Assembly (NCBI GenBank): GCA_036498265.1
Contig: DASYFT010000012.1
Location: 1-43,098 of the forward strand
Source of the DNA: Palsa-744 sp036498265
Lineage (GTDB): Bacteria > Actinomycetota > Thermoleophilia > Solirubrobacterales > Solirubrobacteraceae
Direction: 5' to 3'
Length of the DNA stretch: 43,098 nucleotides
Below the pieces are notes generated by a model, which had not been told where the DNA came from, ran no database searches, and worked only from the letters and a program-made list of their open reading frames with translations. Positions 8,956-16,920 of this stretch are shown piece after piece. Every line of letters begins with the position of its first letter. Position 1 is the stretch's first letter. Made by a program: the position numbers and the translations under genes.

Positions 8956-9069
8956 ATGATGACCCGACGCCTGGCACGCAAGAACATCCGCACGGCGCTG
9001 ATCGTCTCGGCGATCTGCATGTTCATGTTCGGGCTCACCTTCGTGGTCGCCGCGGTCTACGTCTCGTGA
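8956..9069 (+). CDS. Small single-helix membrane protein in the oxidase operon
   Basis: 37 residues starting Met-Met-Thr-Arg-Arg, with a basic N-terminus and one hydrophobic helix (about residues 13-36), ending in Tyr-Val-Ser. Its TGA overlaps the GTG of the next gene (GTGA), which supports it being translated. No Shine-Dalgarno sequence is visible, but TAGAAT at 8938-8943 resembles a -10 element. Size and place suggest a small accessory or assembly subunit of the oxidase. No family is recognised, so the function is an inference from position only. Confidence 0.6.
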   Translation: MMTRRLARKNIRTALIVSAICMFMFGLTFVVAAVYVS

Positions 9070-9302
9070 GCTCGCCCGAGCGGAACCCGCCTCCGGTCGG
9101 CGAGGAGGTGCACGTCCCCGGGCCGACCATCCTGCCGGCCCTGACCGGGCTCGGCATCACCCTGGCGCTCGTCGGAGTGACCACCTACATCGCGATGACG
9201 ATCATCGGCGGGATACTGACGATCATCTGCGCGGTGCTGTGGATCAAAGACACGCGCCATGAAGTGGACGAGCTGCCGCTCGACAGCGCCCAGCGCGACT
9301 GA
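9066..9302 (+). CDS. Small two-helix membrane protein, probable cytochrome c oxidase subunit IV-like
   Basis: 78 residues. A hydrophilic, Pro-rich N-terminus is followed by two hydrophobic segments (about 22-42 and 43-60) and an acidic C-terminus. The GTG start overlaps the stop of the preceding peptide by 4 nt, so translation is probably coupled. Actinobacterial and Chloroflexota oxidases often carry a small two-helix subunit IV in this position, which is the basis of the call; no diagnostic motif is seen. It is the last gene of oxidase set 1 and is followed by a strong hairpin at 9328-9355. Confidence 0.65.
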   Translation: MSSPERNPPPVGEEVHVPGPTILPALTGLGITLALVGVTTYIAMTIIGGILTIICAVLWIKDTRHEVDELPLDSAQRD

Positions 9303-9327
9303 CGCCGCCCGGCCTCGACCAGAATTA

Positions 9328-9355
9328 GGCACGCCTGCCCCCATGCAGGCGTGCC
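9328..9355. terminator. Bidirectional terminator between convergent genes
   Basis: Perfect 11-bp inverted repeat (GGCACGCCTGC / GCAGGCGTGCC) around a 6-nt loop, lying between the stops of the oxidase subunit IV-like gene and the CBS gene. There is no U-tract on either strand, so it would be a hairpin-only (I-shaped) terminator of the kind common in high-GC actinobacteria. Confidence 0.75.
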
Positions 9356-9362
9356 AGCCCTC

Positions 9363-9776
9363 TCACCCCACTGCCGCGCTATCCGGCACGGGACAGATCG
9401 CACCGTCGTCGGTCCAGCATCGGACGACGTCACGGACGGAAAGAATGCCCACGGTCTCGCCCCGGTCGAGGACGATCAGGTGGCGGAAGCCGCCACGCAC
9501 CATCGCCGCCGCGGCCTCCTCGAGAGACCAGTCGGGAGCCGCGTAGACCACGTCGGCGGTCAGGTGGTCGCCGACCGACTCGGCATCGGGATCCTGCCCG
9601 CCTCCCAGCGAGAGCAGGATGTCGCGCTCGGTGATGATCCCGGGGCCATTGCCCTCCGGGTCCATCACGGCGGCGGCGCCGACCGCCCGTTCGGCCATAA
9701 GTCGCGAGACAGCCCGCAGCGTGTGGCGCGGACCCACCGTGAGGACCATCGGACTCATCCCGTCGCGTACATGCAT
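9363..9776 (-). CDS. Tandem CBS-domain protein
   Basis: 137 residues forming two CBS motifs and little else. The first runs from MSPMVLTV through GIITERDIL (about 7-55), the second from VVYAAPDWSLEEAA through VGILSVRDVV (about 75-120). Stand-alone CBS pairs usually bind adenine nucleotides and act as sensors; the partner cannot be read from this sequence. The ATG is preceded by GGGAGG at good spacing. It lies between the two oxidase gene sets on the opposite strand, so an energy-sensing role near respiration is possible but unproven. Confidence 0.88.
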   Translation of the reverse strand: MHVRDGMSPMVLTVGPRHTLRAVSRLMAERAVGAAAVMDPEGNGPGIITERDILLSLGGGQDPDAESVGDHLTADVVYAAPDWSLEEAAAAMVRGGFRHLIVLDRGETVGILSVRDVVRCWTDDGAICPVPDSAAVG

Positions 9777-10002
9777 CGCGCCTCCCGCTCAGTTCAATGC
9801 CGAAGCCGTATCCGAGGCACTGCTACCCGGCCGCTCTCGCGTGAACCGCCGGGCACCGAAACTTGCAACTATTGCCTCAATCTAGTGGCTGGACGCCCCG
9901 TCGTCAAGGTCCGAGCCGTCCAGCGGAGGAAGGCATTAGGATCACGCTCCGCGATGGCGAGCACCTCTTCAGAGAACCCCCCGGCAGGCGTTGGAGGCGC
10001 CG

Positions 10003-10782
10003 ATGCCTAGCCGCCGCTCGGTGAGCGTCGCGGTCCTCGCGGCGCTGGTCGCGACCGGGCTCGGCATCGCCCTGAGCTACCTCATCCACTGGTTCCCGGT
10101 GCAGGCCTCCACGCAGGCCCGCAACACCGACCGGCTCTACCACGTGCTGGTGATCGCGTCCATCCCGATCTTCGTGCTGGTCACCGCCACGATCCTCTAC
10201 TCCGTGTGGCAGTTCCGGATGAGACCGGGCGAGGAGCTCAAGGACGGGCCGCCGATCCACGGCAACACCCGCCTGGAGGTCCTCTGGACGGCGTTCCCGG
10301 CGATCCTGCTGCTGGGGCTCGTGAGCTACTCGTTCGTGGTGCTCAACGAAAACGAGAAAAGACCCGCCGCCCGCGAGATCGCGATCGGGGTGACGGGGCA
10401 GCAGTTCGCGTGGACCTACCAGTACCCGCCGTCGGTCACGGGGGGTGCGCCGGTCAACAGCTACAAGCTCTACGTCCCCAAGGGGCAGTCGGTGGAGTTC
10501 GACATCCATTCCAGGGACGTGATCCACGCCTTCTGGGTCCCCGCGTTCCGGCTGCAGGAGGACGCGGTGCCGGGCATCACGACCCACTGGCGCGTGACGC
10601 CGTCGCGCCTCGGGACCTACCCGGTGGTCTGCAACCTGCTCTGCGGCCTGGGCCACTCGCTGATGCGCTCCGCGGTCCACGTGGTCACCCCGGCGCAGTT
10701 CCAGACGTGGCTCAAACAGCAGGCCGCCACGGCGTCGACGGGCGCCGGCGCCTCGGCTCCTGCTTCGGGGAGTACGGGATAA
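10003..10782 (+). CDS. ctaC: Cytochrome c oxidase subunit II, copy 2
   Basis: 259 residues. A signal-like first helix after a basic start (MPSRRS), a second transmembrane helix (about 43-67), then the CuA cupredoxin domain with His in VIHAFW and C210-x3-C214-x3-H218-x2-M221. The copper site is complete. The start ATG at 10003 has GGAGG 5 nt upstream; a TTG four codons earlier would overlap this site and is rejected. The Ala/Ser/Gly-rich C-terminal 20 residues are unconserved. It is only moderately similar to copy 1, so the two are old paralogues rather than a recent duplication. First gene of oxidase set 2. Confidence 0.94.
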   Translation: MPSRRSVSVAVLAALVATGLGIALSYLIHWFPVQASTQARNTDRLYHVLVIASIPIFVLVTATILYSVWQFRMRPGEELKDGPPIHGNTRLEVLWTAFPAILLLGLVSYSFVVLNENEKRPAAREIAIGVTGQQFAWTYQYPPSVTGGAPVNSYKLYVPKGQSVEFDIHSRDVIHAFWVPAFRLQEDAVPGITTHWRVTPSRLGTYPVVCNLLCGLGHSLMRSAVHVVTPAQFQTWLKQQAATASTGAGASAPASGSTG

Positions 10783-10784
10783 TG
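10779..10784 (+). promoter_or_regulatory. Candidate internal promoter before the second ctaD
   Basis: GATAAT inside GGGATAATG, overlapping the stop codon of the second subunit II gene. It resembles a -10 element and would give a leader of roughly 30 nt to the ATG at 10823. No convincing -35 hexamer is seen. Confidence 0.3.
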
Positions 10785-10822
10785 TGGCCGAGCCCGATGA
10801 CCGTCTCGCAGGTGACACGCTG

Positions 10823-12724
10823 ATGGCCGCAAGGCTTCGCGCCCCAGGCTTCTACCGCGCAGGCGCGATGATGGTCGTCGCCGTCGGGCTCGCGACGCTT
10901 CTGACCTGGGGGGTGCGCGCGTCCACCGGACACACGACCTTCCAGCACTTCATCCAGGTGAACGCGATCCTCACGGTGTCGCTGATCGCCGTGCCTCTGG
11001 CCTTCCTGGTCGGCATCGGCGGCTTCGACTACTGGTTCTACTGGGCGGTCGGGAAAAAGACGCGTCCGGAGGACCACTCGGGCCACGGGGCCTACACCTG
11101 GAAGGACTACTTCCGGGTCAACACCGACCACAAGGTGATCGGTGTCCAGTACACGGTCACCTCGTTCTTCTTCCTCCTGGTGGGCGGCCTGATCGCGATG
11201 CTGATGCGGGCCGAGCTGGCGCAGCCCGGCGCCCAGTTCGTGGACGCCAACACGTTCAACGGCCTGTTCTCGGTTCACGCCTCGCTGCTGATCTTCCTGT
11301 TCATCATCCCGGTCTTCGCCGGCCTCGCGAACTTCGTGCTGCCGCTGATGATCGGCGCGCCCGACATGGCGTTCCCGCGGCTGAACGCGCTCTCCTACTG
11401 GCTGCTCCCGGTGGCCGGCATCATGATGCTCGCGAGCTTCCTCGCCCCGGGCGGCGCCTTCGCCGATGGCTGGACCGCGTATGCGCCGCTGTCGACGAAC
11501 GCCCCGATCGGGCAGACCTTCTTCTCGGTCGCCGTCCAGTTCGCGGGCGCATCCTCGATCATGACGGCGCTCAACTTCCTCGTGACCATCATCACGATGC
11601 GGGCGCCGGGGATGAGCTTCTTCCGCCTTCCGCTGCTGGTGTGGGCGAACTTCGCGACGTCGCTGCTGGTCGTCATCGCCACGCCGTTCATCGCCGCCTC
11701 GCAGTTCTTCGTGCTGCTCGACCGGGCGCTCGGCTTCAACTTCTTCAACGCCGCCAAGGGCGGCGACGTGCTCATGTACCAGCACGTGTTCTGGTTCTAC
11801 TCGCACCCGGCCGTCTACATCATGATGCTGCCCGGGTTCGGGATCGTCAGCGAGATCATCGCCGTCAAGTCGCGCAAGCCGATCTTCGGCTACCGGATGA
11901 TGGCATTCTCGCTGCTGGCGATCGTGGCGCTCGGCTTCACCGTATGGGCGCACCACATGTTCACGTCGGGCATGGCGGCCTGGATCCGCATCCCGATGGC
12001 CATCACCACCGCCATCATCGCCGTGCCGACGGGCATCAAGATCTTCTCCTGGCTGGCCACGCTGTGGCGCGGCGTGCTCCACCTGGACACGCCGATGCTG
12101 TTCGCGCTGGGCTTCCTGACCACGTTCACGCTCGGCGGGATCAGCGGCGTGATGCTGGCGATGGTGCCGTTCGACATCCACGTCAGCGCCAGCTACTTCA
12201 TCGTCGCGCACATCCACTACGTGCTGTTCGGCGGCTCGCTGATGACGATCTTCGCGGGCGTCTACTACTGGTTCCCGAAGATGACCGGCCGGATGTACGA
12301 CGAGCGGCTCGGCAAGTGGCACTTCTGGACGACGTTCATCTTCTTCAACCTGACCTTCGGGCCGATGCACATCCTCGGGCTGGAGGGCATGCCCCGCCGC
12401 GTGGCGACCTACGCCTCGCAGTTCGCGGGCCTCAACCTGTTCATCTCGATCGCCAGCTTCGCGCTCGGCCTGAGCACTCTGATCTTCCTCTACAACATGG
12501 TGACCAGCTGGCGCGGCGGCCCGCGGGCCGTGAGCAACCCGTGGCGCGGGCTCACGCTCGAGTGGCAGGTGTCATCGCCGCCGCCCGTGTTCAACTTCGA
12601 CCGCGTGCCCACCGTGGTGGGCGGCCCGTACGAGTACGGCGTGCCGGGCGCGGTCCACGGGATCTTCGCCCCGCCCGCGACCGCAGGCGCGAGCGCCGGC
12701 GCTGTCCGGGCCCCAAGCCAATGA
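10823..12724 (+). CDS. ctaD: Cytochrome c oxidase subunit I, copy 2 (heme-copper oxidase type A2)
   Basis: 633 residues. Compared with copy 1 it has an N-terminal extension of about 100 residues with two extra hydrophobic segments. All heme and copper ligands are present: VHASLLIF, YSHPAVY (about 326-332), WAHHMF and HIHYVLF. The K-channel motif PTGIKI is kept. The Glu of GHPEVY is Ala here, and the preceding residues are Tyr-Ser; this YS-HP-x-V pattern defines type A2 oxidases, where the tyrosine hydroxyl takes over in the D-channel. The ATG at 10823 has AGGTGA 7 nt upstream, whereas a GTG at 10784 lacks a site. Confidence 0.96.
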   Translation: MAARLRAPGFYRAGAMMVVAVGLATLLTWGVRASTGHTTFQHFIQVNAILTVSLIAVPLAFLVGIGGFDYWFYWAVGKKTRPEDHSGHGAYTWKDYFRVNTDHKVIGVQYTVTSFFFLLVGGLIAMLMRAELAQPGAQFVDANTFNGLFSVHASLLIFLFIIPVFAGLANFVLPLMIGAPDMAFPRLNALSYWLLPVAGIMMLASFLAPGGAFADGWTAYAPLSTNAPIGQTFFSVAVQFAGASSIMTALNFLVTIITMRAPGMSFFRLPLLVWANFATSLLVVIATPFIAASQFFVLLDRALGFNFFNAAKGGDVLMYQHVFWFYSHPAVYIMMLPGFGIVSEIIAVKSRKPIFGYRMMAFSLLAIVALGFTVWAHHMFTSGMAAWIRIPMAITTAIIAVPTGIKIFSWLATLWRGVLHLDTPMLFALGFLTTFTLGGISGVMLAMVPFDIHVSASYFIVAHIHYVLFGGSLMTIFAGVYYWFPKMTGRMYDERLGKWHFWTTFIFFNLTFGPMHILGLEGMPRRVATYASQFAGLNLFISIASFALGLSTLIFLYNMVTSWRGGPRAVSNPWRGLTLEWQVSSPPPVFNFDRVPTVVGGPYEYGVPGAVHGIFAPPATAGASAGAVRAPSQ

Positions 12725-12740
12725 CCAGGAGGATGACCAG

Positions 12741-13583
12741 GTGAGGGAAGTGCTGGTGGTTGCCAATCGGACGCTCGGCGGTGCCAAGCTGCTGGAGGCC
12801 GTCCGCGCGCGTGCTGCCGAGGCGCCCACGCGCTTTCGCCTGATCGTGCCGCAGACCAACCCGAGCGCGGGACTGGTGATCTACGACGAGGCGGTGCGCG
12901 AATCGGCGCAGGTGCGCGTCGACCTGGCGCTGTCCGCCGTGGCCGCCGAGGGGATCGAGGCCACGGGAGACGTTGGCGACGCCGACCCCTTCTTGGCCAC
13001 CATGGACGCGGTCGCCCAGCACCGGCCCGACGAGATCATCATCTCGACCTACCCGGCCCCCCACTCGGGCTGGCTGCGGCGCGACCTGATCGAACGCATC
13101 CAGAACGCCTCGGGGCTGCCGGTCGAGCACGTGGTGGTGGACCTCGAGCAGGAGGGGCTGCCTTTCAACGTCACGCTCGTGCTCGCGAACAAGACGTCGA
13201 GTGGCGAGGAGCTGATAGATCACCTGAGGACCAAGGCCGCCGGAGGCGAGCCGCGGCTGTTCATCGCGGTCGTGCCGCAGGCGGACGGCACCGGCGGGGC
13301 GCCCCGGGAGGCGCGCGAACGCCTCGCGATGATGCTTGACCGGCTGCGCGAAGCCGGCCTGCTGAGCTCGGGGATGATCGGGGATCCCGACCCTTACACG
13401 GCCGCGGTCAACGCGCTCGAGCTCTTCCGTGTCGACGACGTGGTGATCTCCACGCTCCCGGATGAGCGCTCGGGGTGGCTCCGATCCAACCTGATCGAGC
13501 GCGTGCGCAGTGCGACCTCGGCGAGCGTCGAGCGCGTGGTCGTCGATCCGAAGGCCACCACGACCGCGGCGTCCGCCGCCTAG
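12741..13583 (+). CDS. Duplicated Usp-like (universal stress protein fold) protein in the oxidase operon
   Basis: 280 residues made of two similar halves of about 140. Each half has a hydrophobic strand (EVLVVANRTLGG; NVTLVLANKTSSG), a central DEIIIST or DDVVIST strand followed by SGWLR and a basic helix, and an ending close to VEHVVVD or VERVVVD. The alternation of strands and helices resembles the HUP/UspA fold, but the ATP-binding G-2x-G-9x-G-S/T signature is not evident. The GTG start has AGGAGG 8 nt upstream. It sits between ctaD and ctaE of set 2. Function unknown; a soluble regulatory or assembly factor is one guess. Confidence 0.75.
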   Translation: MREVLVVANRTLGGAKLLEAVRARAAEAPTRFRLIVPQTNPSAGLVIYDEAVRESAQVRVDLALSAVAAEGIEATGDVGDADPFLATMDAVAQHRPDEIIISTYPAPHSGWLRRDLIERIQNASGLPVEHVVVDLEQEGLPFNVTLVLANKTSSGEELIDHLRTKAAGGEPRLFIAVVPQADGTGGAPREARERLAMMLDRLREAGLLSSGMIGDPDPYTAAVNALELFRVDDVVISTLPDERSGWLRSNLIERVRSATSASVERVVVDPKATTTAASAA

Positions 13584-13594
13584 CGGGAGGAACG

Positions 13595-14212
13595 GTGGAG
13601 GCAGCCAGCATCGCGCACGGCGGGCACGCCGAGCACGAGCACCACGGCCCGCCGGCCGCGCACACCAGCTCGCGGGTCGAGCCCCAGCTGCTGGGGATGC
13701 TGCTTTTCATCATCTCCGAGGTGATGGTCTTCGGGGCCTTCTTCACGGCCTACTTCTTCATCCGGATCGCGCAGGGAAACCCGTGGCCGGCCCACGGGAC
13801 GACGCTGCCCGTCGAAGTGGCCGGCGTGAACACCGCCATCCTTGTGTCCTCGTCGTTCACCATGCACTGGGCGCAGACCGCGATCGCCAAGGGAAACCGC
13901 TTCGGGCTGAAGGCCGGCATCCTCACGACCTTCCTGCTGGGGTGCTCGTTCCTGTTCATCCAGATCAACGAGTACGCCAACATCGGCTTCGCCCCCCAGG
14001 ACGGGGCCCAGCAGACCGTGTTCTACTCGCTCACCGGGTTGCACGGCGCCCACGTGTTCATCGGCCTGTGCCTGCTGCTGTTCGTGACCATCAGGTCCTT
14101 CCGAGGGCACTACAGCCCGGAGGAGCACCGCGGCGTCGAGGTGCCGGGCATCTACTGGCACTTCGTCGACATCATGTGGATCGTCGTCTACACGACGGTC
14201 TACGTCCTCTAG
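13595..14212 (+). CDS. ctaE: Cytochrome c oxidase subunit III
   Basis: 205 residues with a His-rich hydrophilic N-terminus (HGGHAEHEHHG) and five hydrophobic segments, as in the short five-helix form of subunit III. Family motifs seen are FIISEVMVFGAFF in the first helix, FTMHWA in the second, GLHGAHVFIG in the fourth and YWHFVDIMWIVVY in the last. The subunit stabilises subunit I and supports the D-channel; it has no redox centre. The GTG start is placed at 13595 because GGGAGG lies 4 nt before it and it directly follows the Usp-like gene; the longer frame to 13475 overlaps that gene. It is the only subunit III gene for both oxidase sets in this window. Confidence 0.95.
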   Translation: MEAASIAHGGHAEHEHHGPPAAHTSSRVEPQLLGMLLFIISEVMVFGAFFTAYFFIRIAQGNPWPAHGTTLPVEVAGVNTAILVSSSFTMHWAQTAIAKGNRFGLKAGILTTFLLGCSFLFIQINEYANIGFAPQDGAQQTVFYSLTGLHGAHVFIGLCLLLFVTIRSFRGHYSPEEHRGVEVPGIYWHFVDIMWIVVYTTVYVL

Positions 14213-14250
14213 CCGCCCGGCAGCCGCTCTAGTCGCCAGGGAGCCCGCTC

Positions 14251-14361
14251 TTGCTCAACCCGTTGCGCTCCGAGGACGAGGCGTTCCGCTTCCTCCTCTA
14301 CGCGATCGCCGTCATCGCCGTGATCGTCGCGCTCGTCGTGCTGGTGCGCGCCCTCGTGTAG
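14251..14361 (+). CDS. 36-residue single-helix membrane peptide at the end of the oxidase operon
   Basis: TTG start preceded by AGGGAG at 7-nt spacing, stop at 14359-14361. The peptide starts LNPLRSEDEAFRF, followed by one long hydrophobic helix rich in Val, Ile and Ala, ending in Arg-Ala-Leu-Val. Only 38 bp separate it from the subunit III gene on the same strand. A good ribosome site, an amphipathic lead-in and a clean membrane helix argue for a real gene, probably a small oxidase subunit or assembly peptide. No known family is recognised. Confidence 0.6.
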   Translation: MLNPLRSEDEAFRFLLYAIAVIAVIVALVVLVRALV

Positions 14362-14364
14362 ACG

Positions 14365-15162
14365 CTACTTGACGGTGAGCGTCCCGAACATCCCCGCGGC
14401 ACGGTGGCCGGGCACCTGGCAGAAGAACGTGTAGGTGCCGGGACTCAGCTTCACGCTGACCGTCGCCGTGCCCTTGGCCGTGAAGGGGCTCGCGCCGAGC
14501 ACCGCGCCGCCGGGGGTCGCGCCGTGCGAGCCCGATTCGATGGCGATGTTATGCGTCACGCCCGAGGCGTTGGGCATTTCGATCGTGGCCGGTCCGGCTT
14601 TTCCTTCGGCCTTGTTCGTCGTGTAGGCCAGCTGGCCGCTGGGACTCGCCGGTATCTGCAGCTTCCCGGCCTTCTCGACCGCCGGCTTGCCCGCCCCGGG
14701 AGCTTCCACCGCGGTCGCCAGCAGGCCGGCGTCCTGCCCCGGCCGGTCCACGACCGAGGCGACGTAGGTGGCGACGTCCTGGACCGTCGTGCCGCGGACC
14801 AGGTTCGCCGGCATGGCGCCTTCCGGGTTGGGGATTTTGATCTGTTTTTCGACGACGCCGCGGACGGCGTTGCGCTTGAGCCCTTCGCCGAGCGAGACGC
14901 GGAAGGATTCGTCGAGGTTGGGGCCGATGATCCCCTTGGTGTTCGCGTGCGCGAGCGTGTGGCAGGAGCCGCACTTCGCCACGAACGCCTGCTTTCCGAC
15001 GATCACGTTGGCGTTGTCGGCGCCCTTGAGCCCACCGCACCCTGCCGCGGTGGCTACCAGGCCCACGGCCACGGCCGCGAGGCCCAGGCGCCGTCCGAAC
15101 GCGCGCAGCGAAGGGGAGCCGGCGGGCCGGCGCAGCCGGCTGGATCGATGCCTGAAGCGCAT
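14365..15162 (-). CDS. Lipoprotein fusing a class I cytochrome c domain to a C-terminal cupredoxin domain
   Basis: 265 residues. A basic start and hydrophobic segment end in a lipobox (ATAAGC, Cys42). A cytochrome c domain follows, with heme-binding C64-x2-C67-H68 and the axial Met of GAMPAN (about 117). After an Ala/Pro linker (150-175) comes a blue-copper domain: a His in VTHNIAIE and then C248-x4-H253-x4-M258, a full type 1 copper set. So one anchored protein carries heme c and a mononuclear copper. Its place beside two oxidases suggests that it delivers electrons to CuA. It converges on the oxidase operon with 3 bp between stops. GATAGT at 15178-15183 is a candidate -10 element. Confidence 0.88.
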   Translation of the reverse strand: MRFRHRSSRLRRPAGSPSLRAFGRRLGLAAVAVGLVATAAGCGGLKGADNANVIVGKQAFVAKCGSCHTLAHANTKGIIGPNLDESFRVSLGEGLKRNAVRGVVEKQIKIPNPEGAMPANLVRGTTVQDVATYVASVVDRPGQDAGLLATAVEAPGAGKPAVEKAGKLQIPASPSGQLAYTTNKAEGKAGPATIEMPNASGVTHNIAIESGSHGATPGGAVLGASPFTAKGTATVSVKLSPGTYTFFCQVPGHRAAGMFGTLTVK

Positions 15163-15231
15163 GAGCGGGCCGGAACACTATCCGAATGGCCGGGTGCCTC
15201 GACGCGCAGCGGCGCGAGGCCGCGAGCGATC

Positions 15232-16824
15232 TCAGGCCGGGTGCAGATCCTCGATTTCGCCGCGCGCGGCCGCGATGACGCCCTCGGCGACGCTGTCCCA
15301 GGACCAGCGCCGGCGGACGGTGGCGACGAGCCCGTCGCGCGTGCTCGAGCGCACGGCGGGATCGGCGGTGAGCCATGCCACGAGCCTGTCGGCGATGGCC
15401 CTGACGGCGCGGTCATCGACGCTGAAGGACAGCCAGCCGGTGGCCTCCGGGGGGACGGCTCGCGCGAGCTCGTCGCTCACCTCGGCGAGACCCGAGTGGG
15501 CCGCGCTGACCGGCAGCACCCCGCATGCGGCCGCCTCGACGGCGACCATCCCGAACGACTCGGGGAACGTGCTCGGCACGACCAGCGCCTCGCACGCCGG
15601 CAGCACATCCGGGAGCTCCTCGTGCTCGAGGCGCCCCGACAGCACGACGCGCTCGCGGAGCGCGCGGGCCGAGGCGAGGTAGCGCTCCAGCTCGTCCCCG
15701 TGGAGGCTGTCGAGGAAGGCCAGCAGGTGGCGGAGCGGGCGCGGCTCGACGCCGTCCGTCTCGAGCGACCTGCCGGCGCGCGCGATCCCGGCCGCCGCGG
15801 CGATGTCGCCGGCGGCGAGCGCGTGCAGCAGGCGCTCGACGCCGCTCCGGTAGGCGCCGAAGCCCACCACGAGGAGGCGTGCGCGCGGGACGCGCTCGAG
15901 CACCAGAGGCCAAGCGGCGATGAGCAGGTCGATGCCCTTGCTGACGATCAGCTTGCCGACGAACGCCACCAAGGCGTCCTGTCCCGGATCGAGGCGTTCG
16001 AGCGCCGTGGCGGCCGCGCCCGCGTCGCGGGTGAAGGCGCTCTCCTCCACGGCCCGCCCCTGCGCCTCCGCACGCGAGGACTCACGAAGGCGCCTGGCCA
16101 GCGATCGCACGCCCGCGATCGCGGCGCTCGTGGTGCGTGGGGTGAACGTGGCGATGTCGACGCCCGGCGGCCCCAGCCGGGTGCGCCGCTCGAGCGATGG
16201 GTCGCCGAGCGCCTCCCACAGGCTGGTGGCGGTGTGATGCGAGCCCACGAGGACCCCGCTCGCACCGGCGATGCCCTCGCGCGCCACCCCGAGGAAGCGA
16301 TCGGGCTGGGGCTTGACCGTGTACTCGAGGGCGCTGCCGTGCACCTTCACGGCATACGGAACCCGGCCGGACAGCGCGCGCGCCAGGATCACGGGGCCCA
16401 TCACGAGGTGGTTGGCGAGAGCCGCCTCCGGGCCCACCAGCTCGACGAGCTCACGGACCGCGGCGACGTTGGCGTCGACGTAGGCGGCGATCTCGTGATC
16501 GCTGCATTCGGCGAACGTTCGCGCTTCGATGCCCTCGTAGCGGTCGGCGACGTAGACGGGCAGCAGCCCGCCGATGTCGGGACGGTAGACGGTGCAGCGC
16601 GGCACCCCGTCGGCGGAGCCACGACCGCCGATCCGGTGCACGCGCAGCGCGCCCTCGTCCCAGTCGCCGGCCGCCTCCACGAACTCGTGCTCCTCCGGAT
16701 GGCGGTCCTGGGTCAGGAGGTGAACCTCATGGCCGAGCCGGACGAGGGCTTCGGCAAGTCGTGCGTTGTAGACGTTGGAACCGGTGCCGCCGAGCAGGTA
16801 GCCGTGAAAGATCAGGAGGCGCAC
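15232..16824 (-). CDS. Glycosyltransferase family 4 protein
   Basis: 530 residues with two Rossmann-like halves (GT-B fold). The N-terminal half opens with a strand and glycine loop (LLIFHGYLLGGTGSN); the C-terminal half has FVGKLIVSKGIDLL, a long insert (about 345-400), and the nucleotide-sugar site PSTFPESFGMVAVEAAACG with the E-x7-E pattern of GT4 retaining enzymes. The sugar and acceptor cannot be told. The start is set at a GTG at 16824, because TAGGCT lies 8 nt upstream as a -10 element and the family's first strand begins there; an ATG at 16866 would include the promoter. Probably involved in cell-surface glycan or glycolipid synthesis. Confidence 0.88.
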   Translation of the reverse strand: MRLLIFHGYLLGGTGSNVYNARLAEALVRLGHEVHLLTQDRHPEEHEFVEAAGDWDEGALRVHRIGGRGSADGVPRCTVYRPDIGGLLPVYVADRYEGIEARTFAECSDHEIAAYVDANVAAVRELVELVGPEAALANHLVMGPVILARALSGRVPYAVKVHGSALEYTVKPQPDRFLGVAREGIAGASGVLVGSHHTATSLWEALGDPSLERRTRLGPPGVDIATFTPRTTSAAIAGVRSLARRLRESSRAEAQGRAVEESAFTRDAGAAATALERLDPGQDALVAFVGKLIVSKGIDLLIAAWPLVLERVPRARLLVVGFGAYRSGVERLLHALAAGDIAAAAGIARAGRSLETDGVEPRPLRHLLAFLDSLHGDELERYLASARALRERVVLSGRLEHEELPDVLPACEALVVPSTFPESFGMVAVEAAACGVLPVSAAHSGLAEVSDELARAVPPEATGWLSFSVDDRAVRAIADRLVAWLTADPAVRSSTRDGLVATVRRRWSWDSVAEGVIAAARGEIEDLHPA

Positions 16825-16832
16825 GCGGGCGC

Positions 16833-16838
16833 AGCCTA
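16833..16838 (-). promoter_or_regulatory. -10 element for a leaderless transcript (glycosyltransferase)
   Basis: TAGGCT on the minus strand, 8 nt before the GTG at 16824, with no Shine-Dalgarno sequence between. It decides the start codon choice. Confidence 0.45.
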
Positions 16839-16907
16839 TCCCGGCCCGCCTCGGCGCCGCTGCCATCGCGAGCGCAGCGCGCGGGCTCAGCCGGCCACCC
16901 GCTCAGG

Positions 16908-16913
16908 TAAAGT
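16908..16913 (+). promoter_or_regulatory. -10 element for a leaderless transcript (zinc-ribbon gene)
   Basis: TAAAGT followed by 7 nt and the GTG at 16921. Together with the minus-strand element at 16833-16838 it forms a compact divergent promoter pair within 96 bp. Confidence 0.5.
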
Positions 16914-16920
16914 GGCGCCC

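Noticed and set aside
10712..12370. 552-codon minus-strand frame over the second ctaD
   Set aside because: Same artefact: His/Arg/Glu-rich composition, antisense to a clearly conserved gene.
14404..16920. Plus-strand frame of more than 800 codons leading into the zinc-ribbon gene
   Set aside because: Antisense to the cytochrome fusion and the glycosyltransferase; only the last 94 codons (16921-17205) are coding, as shown by the promoter and the zinc ribbon.
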